DNA of 64,000 nucleotides from the NCBI GenBank assembly GCA_025024175.1, contig QCXZ01000137.1:4278001-4342000 (forward strand), in the 5' to 3' direction. Each line of letters starts with the position of its first letter. The first letter of the stretch is position 1. Both the position numbers and the translations under genes were made by a program. The notes beneath the pieces are model-generated. The model searched no databases. It was not told the origin of the DNA and saw only the letters and a list, made by a program, of their open reading frames with translations. The DNA comes from Rhyzopertha dominica. Lineage: Eukaryota > Arthropoda > Insecta > Coleoptera > Bostrichidae. Below, in pieces: positions 42,911-54,659 of the stretch.

Positions 42911-43637
42911 TTTCTTTCAATACTGATTTTCATAAGACAAAATTTATAATTTGACTATTTTAAAGAAGAGACATGGATATCCTGAAGAATCCTTGTAAAT
43001 ACACACAGAGAATGACAATTTTGAAGAAAAACTGGAAAAAAACGTGTTACTGCGACAAGTAATATAGATTTAAATTTACATTATTTTCTGGAAACATAAA
43101 AGATATTGGAAATATCAAATGAGAATGAGAACAGGTTTAGAAGGAGGCGCTAGAAGTTAGTTAGTTAGCTCTCTCTACAAGAAGCTAAACGTTATCGCTG
43201 TTCAAAAAAATTCAGTAAATCCAAGTATCTATTCTGGATATGACAAGCAAAAGTCTTTACATCAAAAAGTAAAGTAACTTATTAGAGGTTCAGAAATCTT
43301 TGCAACAACAANACCAAAAGGAAATCCCGACTCGATGAGGAAGAATTAGCAAAATACATTTTAGGAACTGTTACTCAAAGAAAGGATTTATTGTTTTTCT
43401 TTTTTAGTTCACTGCAGTCTAAATAATGCTAAAATTTGGTAACCTGTGATAAACTAAAACTGCTTTAAAATCCATCAGATTGCATTATTACTCGGTTCGT
43501 TTATCCATAAGTAACCGACCGTTTCATCGTCCAGATTTAGGACCGGACCTACTAGAACTTTACTAGAACGTCCTACTTGAAACCACATTTCCACGGGAAT
43601 TTATTTCTAGTATATCGGTGGGAGATCATAAGCAGAA

Positions 43638-43673
43638 TATAAACGCAAACGGGGGCTCCCACTTGGCTTCAGT
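43638..43673 (+). promoter_or_regulatory. Hsp70: Hsp70 core promoter: TATA box and initiator
   Basis: TATAAA at 43638..43643 is followed by the insect initiator TCAGT at 43669..43673. With A43671 as start, the TATA lies at about -33 and the leader is 40 nt. Upstream (43560..43620) there are scattered GAA and TTC half-sites, but I see no clean three-block heat-shock element. Confidence 0.65.
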
Positions 43674-43710
43674 CAGTGAACAGACGTGCAACAGTTATAA
43701 CTCCTGGAAG

Positions 43711-46700
43711 ATGGGGAAGGCCATCGGGATCGACCTGGGTACGACGTACTCCTGCGTGGGTGTGTGGCAACACGGAAAAGTCGAGATCATCGCCAACGAC
43801 CAAGGTAACAGGACCACGCCGAGCTATGTGGCCTTCACGGACACTGAGAGGCTTATTGGAGATGCTGCTAAGAGCCAGGTGGGGATTCTTTCTCGATATT
43901 TTGGCATTTACCACATTCAGAATTCTGCTTCGTTTTTTTCTGATACAAAGTGTAAGAAAATTTCGATTCAGACGTGCCATACTGGAGCTTCTGATATAAC
44001 CAACTCAAATAATCAAACAACAATATAAAAAATTGACGTTTTGTCTTTCTACTAGATAAGGAACAATCAATTTTGATGTTTTAAGTTCTTATTCTATATT
44101 ATTAAAAAGTATTATTATTTATTACCTCCAAAAACATAATTCAATACTCTCTAGATTTTACTAAAATGCACTTGGATCTATCTCTCTGCTGGAAATTTTC
44201 ATAACAAGTTAAAATAAGAATAATTATAATTATAATAATCCGATCTCTACACTTTACCCTATCTAGAACCTATGGGAAGAAGTAGAACGTTGTTAATTAC
44301 TAAGTACTACAATTTTTACGCATTAATACTATGTATTGTCACATTTATCTTAAGATCACTAAATATATTTTGATCCTTTAAAGGTTTGTGGTACCAATAA
44401 CAGTAGAGAAAAGAACCTTAAAAACTGCTTTAAATGCTTTGCTACAGTACCGCTAATAATAAAGCGAAAGAGATCATTTCTGCAGAGCAGCAACTTGTTA
44501 GCAAACTATAAAACCACACATCTGGCTCGGCTACAAAATTTAGGTTAAATTTAAACCAGTCCTCACAAATTAACTCTAAAAATAAACGATAATGTTATTT
44601 TAGACCGAAATTGATACCGATTTGCGAACTATCTAATCGCCGACACTTCTAAATTAAGAGCTTTGAAGCAACCTAGGGCCTCAACCTAATTTTTCCAAAA
44701 TCAAAACAAGCTAAAATTATTATGGTGTGACTCAGTGCATTTAAAATAAACTCGGAAAATTCGGATATTTTCAATACTCGTGCTTCATCCAATACCATAC
44801 CTAAATGGATTGTTTGTTATCGTTACGTTATTTTCGTTTGGAGTTAATTTTAATTTCATCGTTAGGCATACAGCGCTGAATGTCACGGTATATTTAAAAA
44901 AAAATCGTATGTGAAGTGCATTTAATTACAGTATGCCTTCAAGGGCGTCGCCAGCTCGCAAGGGGGTGGGGGAGGGCCAGCAAAATTGTAAGATTAAAAA
45001 ACTAGATAATGTAGGAATTTCATACAGGGTGTTGCAAATTAGGAGGTCATCTCAGTAACCATAGATTCTGGAGGCCAAAATATGACGATTTTGTTATTGG
45101 TAAATTTGTGAAGAACGCTTCATTTAAAAAGTACATGGTGTCAAAGTTGATATTTAAAAATCGTTTTTTTTACGATACAATCCAGTTTTGGAGGTATCGA
45201 GTTGAAATTTGGTACTAGTTTGCAGTATTTACATTTAAGTGTACCCCTATTGTTTACATTACTATAAAAATAAATTAATGTCGGGGGATTTGTAACTTTC
45301 TATCCCCCCAACTTTTTTGCGTACGCCCATGAGATCAGCGAATTTTTTTTCTANTACAAAANTTTATTGTCAGTTTTTTTGATTTCTTGTAATTTTTAGA
45401 CAAAATGCTTAGTTTCAGAGATAAATGCTGTTTTGTGAAACTTTCCACCTTGCCTATTAGTAATAAATGTCTTTTCCGAGCCTACTAGATATCCTGTTAA
45501 CTACTGATTTAAGCATTACATCACACAGACGACAAAAATGTTTAAAAAGCACATAATTTGAAATCCAATATGGCAATAATTTAGTTTACATGCTACAGTG
45601 GAAAATATCAGTAACATTAACCAATAACCATATACAACGAGAGGAAAATCATTATTACTAATAGGCAAGGTGCAAAGTTTCACAAAACAGCATTTATCTC
45701 TGAATCTAAGCATTTTGTCTAAAAATTACAAGAAATAAAAAAATGACAATAAAGTTTTGTACTAGAAAAAAATCCGCTGGTCTCATGGGCGTATGTCAAA
45801 AAAAGTTGGGGGGATAAAAAGTTGCAAACCTCCCGATATTCATTTCAACTCGATACCTCCAAAACTGTGGATTATATTGTAAAAAAACGATTTTTAAATT
45901 TCAACTTTGACAGCCTGTATTTTCTAAATGAAGCGTTTTTCAGAAATTTTGCAATAACAAAATTGTCATATTTTGGCCTCAAGAATCTAGGGTTAACGGG
46001 ATATGTAAACAAAAAATCTGGTTAGGAAACTTGATTAAAAATAGCATTTACAAAAAGATTAATAATCATAAAAGATAATCCGCCCCGTAATCATAAAAAA
46101 TTTAGCCACTAATGCTTTAAAATGTTCTTGCCATTAATGTTTCAAAATGTTCTTTTTTATAATGGTGAAGTGTGCTGAGAATTCTTCACCGTAGTTTATT
46201 TTTGCTTCACCTCCTACCTCGTATACCTTTTGTTTTAGTAGGGCCCAGAATCTCTCAATTGATCTCAATTGATGGTGTGTTTAAAATTATGCAGTTAAAG
46301 GGACCTGATATTTAGTGCGGATTAGGGGTGTTTGGCGAATTGAAGCATAATGCAAAGGGTTTATAACCTAATTAATTAAATCAGAGGCAGCTGAAGCCAT
46401 TGCAGTTCTAGGTATTGTTTCATGACCAGATTATCATCGCACTTTGAGTTTTGACAATGTTAGTTATTCTTCGAGTCTCTTCTCCGGCGGTGTAACAATC
46501 ACATTTTGCATAAAATTTATTCGTACTCCACAAGACAAGTTTTAGTTTTCTCTGATTAAAATAATATTAGGGGCTGAGATTAGTATAGTTGTGATCTTGA
46601 CCTTTTTTTATTATTTCGATGCCAAAAAATATATGCTTCTTGCAATGAAAACTATATTGCAGGTGTATATTGTAGGATGATTTCTACACATTTGCATGCT

Positions 46701-49700
46701 GTACAAAAAGTGCAAGGCCGTGCTTTCATAATGTGATTAATACTATTGTTGGGTTGTGCAAAATTTTTATAAAATTTCTCATGTTAAAAAAAGATTGGTT
46801 AGTCAGTCACTGGAGCAATGTATACCAAAAGTAAAAGAATATCCTACTAAACCTTTAAAATATAATTTTAATGGATCACGCATTTTAATCAACTTCCTAC
46901 CACATGCAATTCCTACTTTGTTCTCTGCCAGGCAAAAAGCTGGGTATGCCCAGCCAAAGATGTACAACTAACTTCATTTAAAGCAAAATAAAGGGTGTCC
47001 AATACCGATTTGGCCATACATTAACAGTATCTTTCTTAGGGTCAAAACAAGCAAAATTAAACCAACTCACCTTAGAACAATTTTTTTTCTCTTTAACAAG
47101 TTATAGTCCTTCTAGTATTACATTTCTAGTTGCCAATTGGTACTGTATTTCTTGAAGAATCACCGCTAAGAAAATCAGCTACAGTACATGAAGAATTTGA
47201 ATCAATGTTTGCAGAAGGCATAAATAAAATCAATTTGTGGTAAAAATCTAGGAAAATGCTGAATGATTATGAGTGAGGAAACTGCTGAAATCTTCCGTAG
47301 TAATCACGTAGTTCTATCTTACTTTAGTTTATTCAAAACAGTTACAATTTTTCCATTAGGAATTTGCAGGACTTGAAGTCGATTATTGTATTTTTAATTC
47401 TTTTCAATGTAATGTTTGTAACGCAGGTTGGAAGGATGTAAATGAGTATGCATCAAAAGAGTAATCCTCTTTTTAAATGACGAAGGTGCAACTTTTATAA
47501 ATTGTAATTATTTAACAATGTAACTACAATGCTTTACTGGTAGAATCTTCGAAGACATCAACAATCAAAGGTACTTTATCAGGCAAGAAAGCATAATAAT
47601 TTGTCACGAATAAAAAATTTATTTTCTAGTAGATCATTTTATAGAAAGGACCATGTCGGGTAGCTTATAGCCCATCAAACCATGTTTTTTTTTTATAAAG
47701 TGTTGTAACACAAAAACGTGCAAACCTGTTTTCGTCTTTTTTCAAAAGACGATATAGAAGACTCTAACATATTTAGACTGAAAGAATTTTACAGTTTACT
47801 TAAAAGAAAGAAAATGATTAAACGCTCACCCACATCAAATTGTTTTATAGTAACGTAACCAAAATGGTTCGAAAACATTAATTTATGACTCAATAGAGAT
47901 AAAATTAGGTCCAAATATTCGGATGCGTCCAACACGCATGTTACCGGCAGCACCAAAACCAGGTGAATTGTTTATATAATGGCCGTTACGTCAGTGTTCC
48001 TTATAAAGACTTGCGTAAGTGTCAATGTCACTTGTTGCGTCCTACACGCATACCATATGTTAGCCTCGTTAGCAGAATTTTTCTAAGATCGGGGTTAAAG
48101 ATAGTTCACTTTATGGTATATAAATCATTATGCTAAACTGTATTTGTCGGTAAGATCCATCAAGGAGAGCAATTTGTTTGTACCACAAAACGAATGTTAT
48201 AAACTGGAACGTGGTCAATAAGTACCTGCCTTTTTTGGTGACTCACCAAGAGCAGATGAATTAATTCAGGTTTACTTAATAAGGATTGCGACTTAAGACA
48301 GATGAAAACAAATTACATGGTCATTGGTTACTTAAATGGCATATAAAAACTATTCCCATTCGGTTTATGTATCTTTTTTATGATAGGCGAAGAGAGCAGT
48401 TTCAGAAAATCTAGTTGCTGGCTTTCGAAAATGATTTTTATAGAGAAAACAAAATATAGAGCTGAATAAAAGAAGTAGTACCTACTTACTAAACGTTTAG
48501 ATATTCTGTTTTAAAATTAATCTTTGCGCACTTATAGTAAGTTATTAATTATTATCGGAACAAGAGGATATTGTACAAAAATTTCTCTTTTGTGGACACT
48601 TATCCTAACATTTCTCCTTTCTAAAAAATTTATTTTGTTTATGACAAAGAATTATATCTATACCGCATAAAACAGAATGCTCGTTAGGAAAAAAATAAAT
48701 TCATCAGCAACTTTTAATAAAATTAAAGAAAGTACTACCAGAGAAAATAGTATCACATGAATAATTGAAAAGCACCGTGTCACCAGAGACGAAACAGAGG
48801 TTTATTTCCGTTAATATGCTACAGAGAAAAGTTTTACTAAACTGTTTGCAGAAAACAGTTTCAGGTAAACTGGGTGTCCAGTTTTTACATTTTTAGATTC
48901 CTCGGCAAATTTGAATGAGATTTTTTGATATGATGTGAGGTCTGTCTTGCGTCGTATCGGAATTATTTAACGTTTTTTGAAAAATTTTACCTGTGCTGCA
49001 TATTCGAAAATATGTATAGATATTCCCAGAAACTACGAAAGATAGACAGATGGAACTTTTTTTAATAATTGGAAAAACCAAATTTATACATTATTAAATA
49101 TTCAATTTTTAATAGTTCTTCCTTATTAGGGTATATTCAAGTATATCTCTAATACTTTTGGAAATATTAAAGATTATCTATTATTTCTGCATACTAAGCA
49201 TTTTCTTGTATGATAAGCAAGCTGATCCTTGCTAACTCTCTTACAATTATTTAACAATACTTGTTTCTAAATGTCATTTTGGTTCTATTATTTGTAGAAT
49301 AAAAAATATCAAAGTTGTTGCGCCAACATGTTTTTTTTTGTATTTTCCCTGTTGTTACTGTTTATTGATCTTGTCATACTGGACTAGTGTGTCTTTTGCC
49401 TAGTCACTTTTTTAGCATGTCAGTAATAATGCTGCCAATAACTGTCATTTTTTTTTATGACATAAAAAGAATAACTTATTCTATTTGCAATTGAAAGTAG
49501 TGCATTTGTTTTTTTTTTCAATTTTGTGCTGAAACTGTTGTATAAATACAGGTTTTGCTAAATGAATGTAAAACTTATATTCGTTTATTGCAAGAAAATA
49601 CTGTATTGTAAAAAGAATACATACACGCAAATATCTCCACAAGTACTACCATATTAACATACCCCTCTGTCAATTTTTTTATTCCACAGTCAAAAAATAA

Positions 49701-52700
49701 ACAAAACATTTTATAAAAAAACAAGTTACCTGTGACTGAATGCCCTACATTATCTTATTCAAATAGTGAACACCTCATCTTTCTATTTTTTTTAGTTTAT
49801 CGGAATTAAATTTTTTCTAATATGCTGAAGACGTATTTCATAACTTTAATCAATCAAAAAATTTAATAATATGAAGGGTGTTTTATTAAAAAAAACAAGT
49901 TGGGAGCTACTAAACGTAAAAGAAATAATGGCTATGGCATTATTGATACATAAACGGACCGACCTTTTCAAACACAAACATGTTGCATAGCAAGACAGTT
50001 GAAAGTAATTGAAGAAAACATTAAAAATTGAAAACTTATCCATCTTCTCTAAGTGGAGTTATTAATTAATTCTTCAAAAGAAAATATTCTTAAAGTGAAC
50101 TTCCACTTTATTTTTCAATTGTAAAGCGCTTTCGGCTACATGTTAGCCATCGTCAGTACAAAAGTTAAAAGGAAACTAACAGTTTGACAAAGTCAAAAAT
50201 CAGAAACAAGCAAACTTGACTACAAACTGAAATGCAACCCACATGCCAGTAACTCAAACGAAACATTAATTTAGATCAAACAAAGAATTTAGAATAGGAC
50301 AATTGAAATTACAAAAATCATTTAGAATAGTAAAATTTTGTTCGTTAATAATTTTATAAATCTCTAAAATTTCCAAATAATTTAATTTAGATGATTTAGT
50401 ACACAAATGTAATGAATTTAGATTGTCTAGCGTGGCAGTGTGTTTATTTACTAATAAATGGTTAGCTAACGAAGAATTTGTTGTAACAATATCTGTATTT
50501 TTATACCTTTCAAATTGTTTCAAATGTTCTTTACCTCTACTTAAAAAGGATCTTCCGGTTTGTCCAATATAAACTGAATTGCAATCATTACGTGAAAAAC
50601 TATAAACGCCTGAATTATTATGTCATTAAATGCTTTCGAAAAAGAATTGGGTGTAATACTACAAATTGCTTTCAATAACAATTTTCCTAATTATTTAATA
50701 GAAAAACTTTATTTTAAGTATTTGACAAAATTTAAATTTTCTTTCTGTACCACTTATTTGGATGAAAAAGTTAAGGTTTGGTTTCCTCTTAAGTTTGCTG
50801 GTCAAGTCTCAGTTAGCCTATCTAAATTATTTTCTTCTAATGGAATAAATATTGCTTTTTCTACCGTAGGCAGTGTGTTTTCCCGTTTTATCCGTAATAA
50901 AAACCAAATTTCAATTTTAAATAATTCAGGCGTTTATAGTTTTTCATGTAATGATTGCAATTCAGTTTATATTGGACAAACCGGAAGATCCTTTTTAACT
51001 AGAGGCAAAGAACATTTGAAACAATTTGAAAAGTATAAAAATACAGATATTGTTACAACAAATTCTTCGTTAGCTAACCATTTATTAGTAAATAAACACA
51101 CTGCCACGCTAGACAATCTAAATTCATTACATTTGTGTAGTAAATCATCTAAATTAAATTATTTGGAAATTTTAGAGATTTATAAAATTATTAACGAACA
51201 AAATTTTACTATTCTAAATGATTTTTGTAATTTCAATTGTCCTATTCTAAATTTTTTGTTTGATCTAAATTAATGTTTCGTTTGAGTTACTGACATGTGG
51301 GTTGCATTTCAGTTTGTAGTCAAGTTTGCTTTTTTCTGATTTTTGACTTTGTCAAACTGTTAGTTTTCTTTTAACTTTTGTACTGACGATGGCTAACATG
51401 TAGCCGAAAGCGCTTTACAATTGAAAAATAAAGTGGAAGTTCACTTTAAGAATATTTTCTTTTGAAGAATTAATGAAGAAAACATTGTTGTAACTTGACA
51501 GTTCAATACGACACAAATTTTGTTTTAACATAAAGAAAGTTTTAAAAAAAGATTTAATTATTCAAATCAGTTTTTAGTTACTAAAAACCATACTCACAAG
51601 AAATACGAAAAATAAAACCCACTTTGTGTATAACAAATAAGAAAGCCAAAATTGTTTGAATAAACAATGTATAACGCTGACCGTCCATTTCTAATAAACA
51701 CATTTTTAGGTGGCCATGAATCCCAAGAACACCGTCTTCGACGCCAAGCGTCTAATCGGACGGCGTTTCGACGACCCAAAGATCCAAGAAGACATGAGGC
51801 ACTGGCCGTTCACTGTGGTCAACGACGGCGGCAAACCAAAGATCCAAGTCGAATACAAAGGCGAAGTCAAGAAATTCGCCCCCGAAGAAATCAGCTCCAT
51901 GGTGCTGACGAAGATGAAGGAGATCGCTGAAACCTACCTCGGCGGTAAAGTCAACGACGCCGTCATCACCGTACCTGCTTACTTCAACGACTCCCAAAGA
52001 CAGGCAACCAAAGACGCCGGAGCCATAGCTGGCCTCAACGTGCTCAGGATCATCAACGAACCAACAGCAGCAGCTCTGGCCTATGGTTTGGATAAGAACC
52101 TGAAAGGGGAGAAGAACGTGCTCATTTTCGATCTTGGTGGTGGCACTTTTGACGTATCAATCTTGTCCATAGACGAGGGTTCTTTGTTCGAAGTGAAATC
52201 AACGGCTGGAGACACCCATTTGGGGGGAGAAGACTTTGATAACCGTCTGGTCAATCACTTCGTCGAGGATTTCAAGCGTAAACATCACAAGGACTTGAAG
52301 GGAAATATCAGGGCGCTCAGGAGATTGAGAACAGCTTGCGAACGCGCCAAAAGAACGCTTTCTTCGTCCACTGAAGCAAGCATAGAGATCGACGCTCTAC
52401 ACGAGGGTATCGACTTCTACGCTAAAGTTACTAGAGCTAGGTTTGAAGAACTCTGCATGGATCTGTTCAGATCAACGCTGCAACCAGTCGAGAAGGCTTT
52501 GACAGACGCCAAACTGGACAAAGCTGCCATCCACGACGTCGTCCTGGTAGGAGGCTCTATTAGAATACCAAAAATACAAAAAATGCTGCAAGATTTCTTC
52601 TGTGGGAAGCCGCTTAATTTATCCATCAACCCAGACGAAGCAGTGGCTTACGGAGCGGCCGTACAAGCGGCCATCTTAACCGGAGATACCAGCTCCCAAA

Positions 52701-53431
52701 TTCAGGACGTGCTTCTTGTAGACGTAGCTCCCCTTTCACTCGGTATCGAAACTGCTGGAGGAGTCATGACCAAAATCGTCGAGAGGAACTCAAGAATTCC
52801 CTGCAAACAACAACAAACGTTCACCACATACTCAGACAACCAACCAGCCGTCACCATTCAAGTATTCGAGGGAGAAAGAGCCATGACCAAAGACAACAAC
52901 CTTCTAGGCACCTTCAATCTCTCAGGAATCCCACCAGCACCTCGCGGTGTTCCCAAAATCGAAGTTACCTTCGATCTGGATGCCAACGGCATCCTCAACG
53001 TTTCGGCTAGAGACACCAGCACTGGAAAATCAGAAAGGATCACCATCACGAACGATANAGGTCGGNTATCCAAGGAGGACATCGACAGGATGTTGTCAGA
53101 AGCCGAGAAGTACAGGGCCGAAGATGAGAAGCAGAAAGAGAGGATAACTTCGAGAAACCAGCTCGAAGGATACATCTTCAGCGCTAAGCAGGCCGTCGAG
53201 GATGCTCCTGCGGATAAACTGAGCGAGGATGATAAGAAGGTGGTAAGAGACAAGTGCTCTGAAGTGTTGGCGTGGTTGGACAGCAACCAGCTCGCGGAGA
53301 AAGAGGAGTTCGAGGATAAACTGAAAGAGCTTCAAAGAGACTGCCAGCCCATCATGATGAAGCTCCATCAAGGAGGCGGTGGTGCTGCTGGTGGTGGTGC
53401 TAAAGGGCCAACCGTAGAAGAAGTCGATTAA
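43711..53431 (+). CDS. Hsp70: Cytosolic Hsp70, two coding exons with a 7.8-kb intron
   Basis: Exons 43711..43878 (56 codons) and 51710..53431 give 629 residues. The ATP-driven chaperone keeps family signatures IDLGTTYS (residue 7 on) and [12 protein letters not shown] (about 195 on), the linker and substrate-binding domain, and the cytosolic EEVD terminus that binds TPR co-chaperones. The C-terminal Gly-rich tail is short. Features such as [13 protein letters not shown] and [14 protein letters not shown] resemble stress-inducible Hsp70/Hsp68 rather than Hsc70-4. Insect inducible Hsp70 genes usually lack introns. The splice joins AAKSQ to VAMNPKN as in all Hsp70s; the donor (CAG/GTGGGG) is weak. 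The third signature reads GGSIRIPK instead of GGSTRIPK. Two ambiguous bases (53058, 53066) fall in NDxGRxSKED. Confidence 0.88.
43879..45039. other. Hsp70 intron, first part
   Basis: AT-rich DNA without a recognised element. The frame that continues from exon 1 into the intron ends at 44028. Confidence 0.4.
45040..46010. repeat. Foldback-like element in the Hsp70 intron
   Basis: Two long arms (about 45045..45480 and 45640..46010) are inverted copies, sharing GATACCTCCAAAACTG-like, CAACTTTGACA-like and TTGTGAAACTTT-like blocks. The loop is about 160 bp. There is no transposase. The element is likely a non-autonomous DNA transposon or a snap-back insertion. Confidence 0.7.
46011..50064. other. 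Hsp70 intron, middle part
   Basis: About 4 kb of AT-rich intronic DNA. Open frames are short and without domains (for example 46756..46971). Confidence 0.4.
50119..50161 (-). ncRNA. Hammerhead-like ribozyme motif, left arm
   Basis: This is the minus-strand mirror copy of the motif at 51378..51420, identical in core and helices. Confidence 0.6.
50266..50620 (-). pseudogene. Penelope-like GIY-YIG fragment, left arm
   Basis: The minus strand encodes the C-terminal half of the same endonuclease as the right arm ([35 protein letters not shown]). It is cut at the arm border, so it lacks the RT and most of the linker. Confidence 0.7.
50620..51273 (+). CDS. Penelope-like element, truncated linker and GIY-YIG endonuclease
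   Basis: A 217-codon open frame. The first part is the linker after the RT domain. From about residue 105 it has the GIY-YIG nuclease: [20 protein letters not shown] with the paired Cys, then R, H and the catalytic Glu region ([12 protein letters not shown]). In Penelope elements this nuclease nicks target DNA. The RT domain is missing, so the element cannot move alone. The ATG at 50620 is formed at the junction between the inverted arm and the main copy and need not be the natural start. Confidence 0.75.
   Translation: MSLNAFEKELGVILQIAFNNNFPNYLIEKLYFKYLTKFKFSFCTTYLDEKVKVWFPLKFAGQVSVSLSKLFSSNGINIAFSTVGSVFSRFIRNKNQISILNNSGVYSFSCNDCNSVYIGQTGRSFLTRGKEHLKQFEKYKNTDIVTTNSSLANHLLVNKHTATLDNLNSLHLCSKSSKLNYLEILEIYKIINEQNFTILNDFCNFNCPILNFLFDLN
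51378..51420 (+). ncRNA. Hammerhead-like ribozyme motif, right arm
   Basis: Helix I is TTGTA (51378..51382) with TACAA (51416..51420). The core is CTGACGA (51383..51389), followed by one extra T. Helix II is GGCTA/TAGCC around ACATG, then GAAA (51406..51409). Helix III is the palindrome AGCGCT, with T51415 as the cleavage-site base. The extra nucleotide after the core departs from the strict consensus, but the same departure occurs at 62852..62891. Penelope-like elements are known to carry hammerheads. Confidence 0.62.
51710..53431 (+). CDS. Hsp70: Hsp70 coding exon 2
   Basis: The exon follows acceptor ACATTTTTAG and encodes residues 57..629. It contains most of the nucleotide-binding domain, the substrate-binding domain and GPTVEEVD. 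Codon use is GC-rich compared with the surroundings and the frame is unbroken, which argues for a functional gene. Confidence 0.88.
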   Translation: MAMNPKNTVFDAKRLIGRRFDDPKIQEDMRHWPFTVVNDGGKPKIQVEYKGEVKKFAPEEISSMVLTKMKEIAETYLGGKVNDAVITVPAYFNDSQRQATKDAGAIAGLNVLRIINEPTAAALAYGLDKNLKGEKNVLIFDLGGGTFDVSILSIDEGSLFEVKSTAGDTHLGGEDFDNRLVNHFVEDFKRKHHKDLKGNIRALRRLRTACERAKRTLSSSTEASIEIDALHEGIDFYAKVTRARFEELCMDLFRSTLQPVEKALTDAKLDKAAIHDVVLVGGSIRIPKIQKMLQDFFCGKPLNLSINPDEAVAYGAAVQAAILTGDTSSQIQDVLLVDVAPLSLGIETAGGVMTKIVERNSRIPCKQQQTFTTYSDNQPAVTIQVFEGERAMTKDNNLLGTFNLSGIPPAPRGVPKIEVTFDLDANGILNVSARDTSTGKSERITITNDXGRXSKEDIDRMLSEAEKYRAEDEKQKERITSRNQLEGYIFSAKQAVEDAPADKLSEDDKKVVRDKCSEVLAWLDSNQLAEKEEFEDKLKELQRDCQPIMMKLHQGGGGAAGGGAKGPTVEEVD

Positions 53432-53514
53432 ATTGAAGTTTTTTATTTTTATAATTATTGTGTGCATTTTTNAAGCAATTGATTCTGTACCATAAGCAAC
53501 TTGTAAAAAGAAAG

Positions 53515-53520
53515 ATTAAA
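53515..53520 (+). terminator. Hsp70: Possible Hsp70 polyadenylation signal (ATTAAA)
   Basis: ATTAAA lies 84 bp after the stop; no AATAAA is closer. Confidence 0.4.
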
Positions 53521-54659
53521 GGCTGGAAGCTTGCAGTATAACTGCTTAATACTAATTAAAAATACTGGCNTGTAATATATAACTTTTATCTTTGAAAAGT
53601 TACAAAACTACACACTGTAAAATTTGTATGACTCAAATAAGATCAAATTGAACATCAAAAAATATATGTTGTCATTTTATCGGTTTATTTATTACTATAT
53701 GTCAGAGTGCAATGAGAATGAAACACTTGCGTCCATAGGCATTTTTTAGAGAATAAATTAACTTATCTACGTAGAACGTATGACGCTATAAAGTAGATAC
53801 TTAGCTTACCTTGAATGTGCGAATTTCTTTACATAAGTGAGTAAGGCAAGGACTAAAACTTTAAAATAATATTTCAACATGCAGGTAACCCTCTTAACAG
53901 CCCATTTACACATACATTCATATATGCCTCAGAAACTCTCATTAATTAATTATCAAGGCCGAGATATCCAGCAGTTATAAAAATTCGACCTTCAAACCCA
54001 GGCTAGAGATTTTTACAACTAAATTTTACAACCCCTGGGAGAACAAGAGACAAGTTTTGATGCTAGCTGAAAACGACTATTAGGTCCATACAATCGTCAG
54101 AAATATTTAATCAGTTTGTTTTAAAGCTAATAATTAATTGGATGCTTTTTATTGTATGCTAGGTACCGTTACATACCATATCAATGTTTTTTCGTAAGTT
54201 ACAGAATGATTCAGTTTCACGTTTGTGTTAATTTCTTTATTTATTTTCCTCTTTATATTTAGAATAGTTGTTACGATTTTCGCTATGATTCGCTAATGGT
54301 TTTGCAGATTGCAGATGTAGCTTCTATAATTAACGGTAAGATCATTTATTTGTGTGGAAAATTAAGTCAGTTTGTGTTTGTTTACGTCACAGATAAATTT
54401 AGACAGGTTTAATTTGCTCTTCAGTTTGTTTTTTAGACTTTAACTTTGATTTACCAGTCAAGTGTTAGATTAATATAATTTGTTTTATTTTCCAATAAAA
54501 TTAAAAACTACTGACTAATTATAGCTTTAGGATTAGACGAGAATTAATTCTTTTAGCGTCCATTATGGACCAGCACTTTTATTAAAAATTGACCAAATTT
54601 TCTTATTGCTATAACCATTTCTCACTAGTGCTGATTTAAGATGTTAGGGGGACAGGGAC
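53521..54659. other. No supported gene
   Basis: AT-rich DNA between Hsp70 and the next retroelement. Confidence 0.4.

Larger units (their letters stand above)
50065..51474 (+). mobile_element. 5'-truncated Penelope-like element with 555-bp inverted arms
   Basis: The left arm (50065..50620) and the right arm (50920..51474) are almost identical inverted copies. Each holds the GIY-YIG end of the reading frame plus the 3' untranslated region with a hammerhead-like motif. The unique middle (50621..50919) belongs to the right copy. Partial inverted copies joined to a main copy are characteristic of Penelope-like retroelements. A 13-bp direct repeat (TGAAGAAAACATT at 50010..50022 and 51474..51486) may be the target duplication. 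It lies in the Hsp70 intron. The high arm identity suggests a recent event. Confidence 0.8.

Noticed and set aside
43560..43637. Heat-shock element upstream of Hsp70
   Set aside because: Scattered GAA and TTC half-sites are present, but spacing does not give three adjacent 5-bp blocks; not called.
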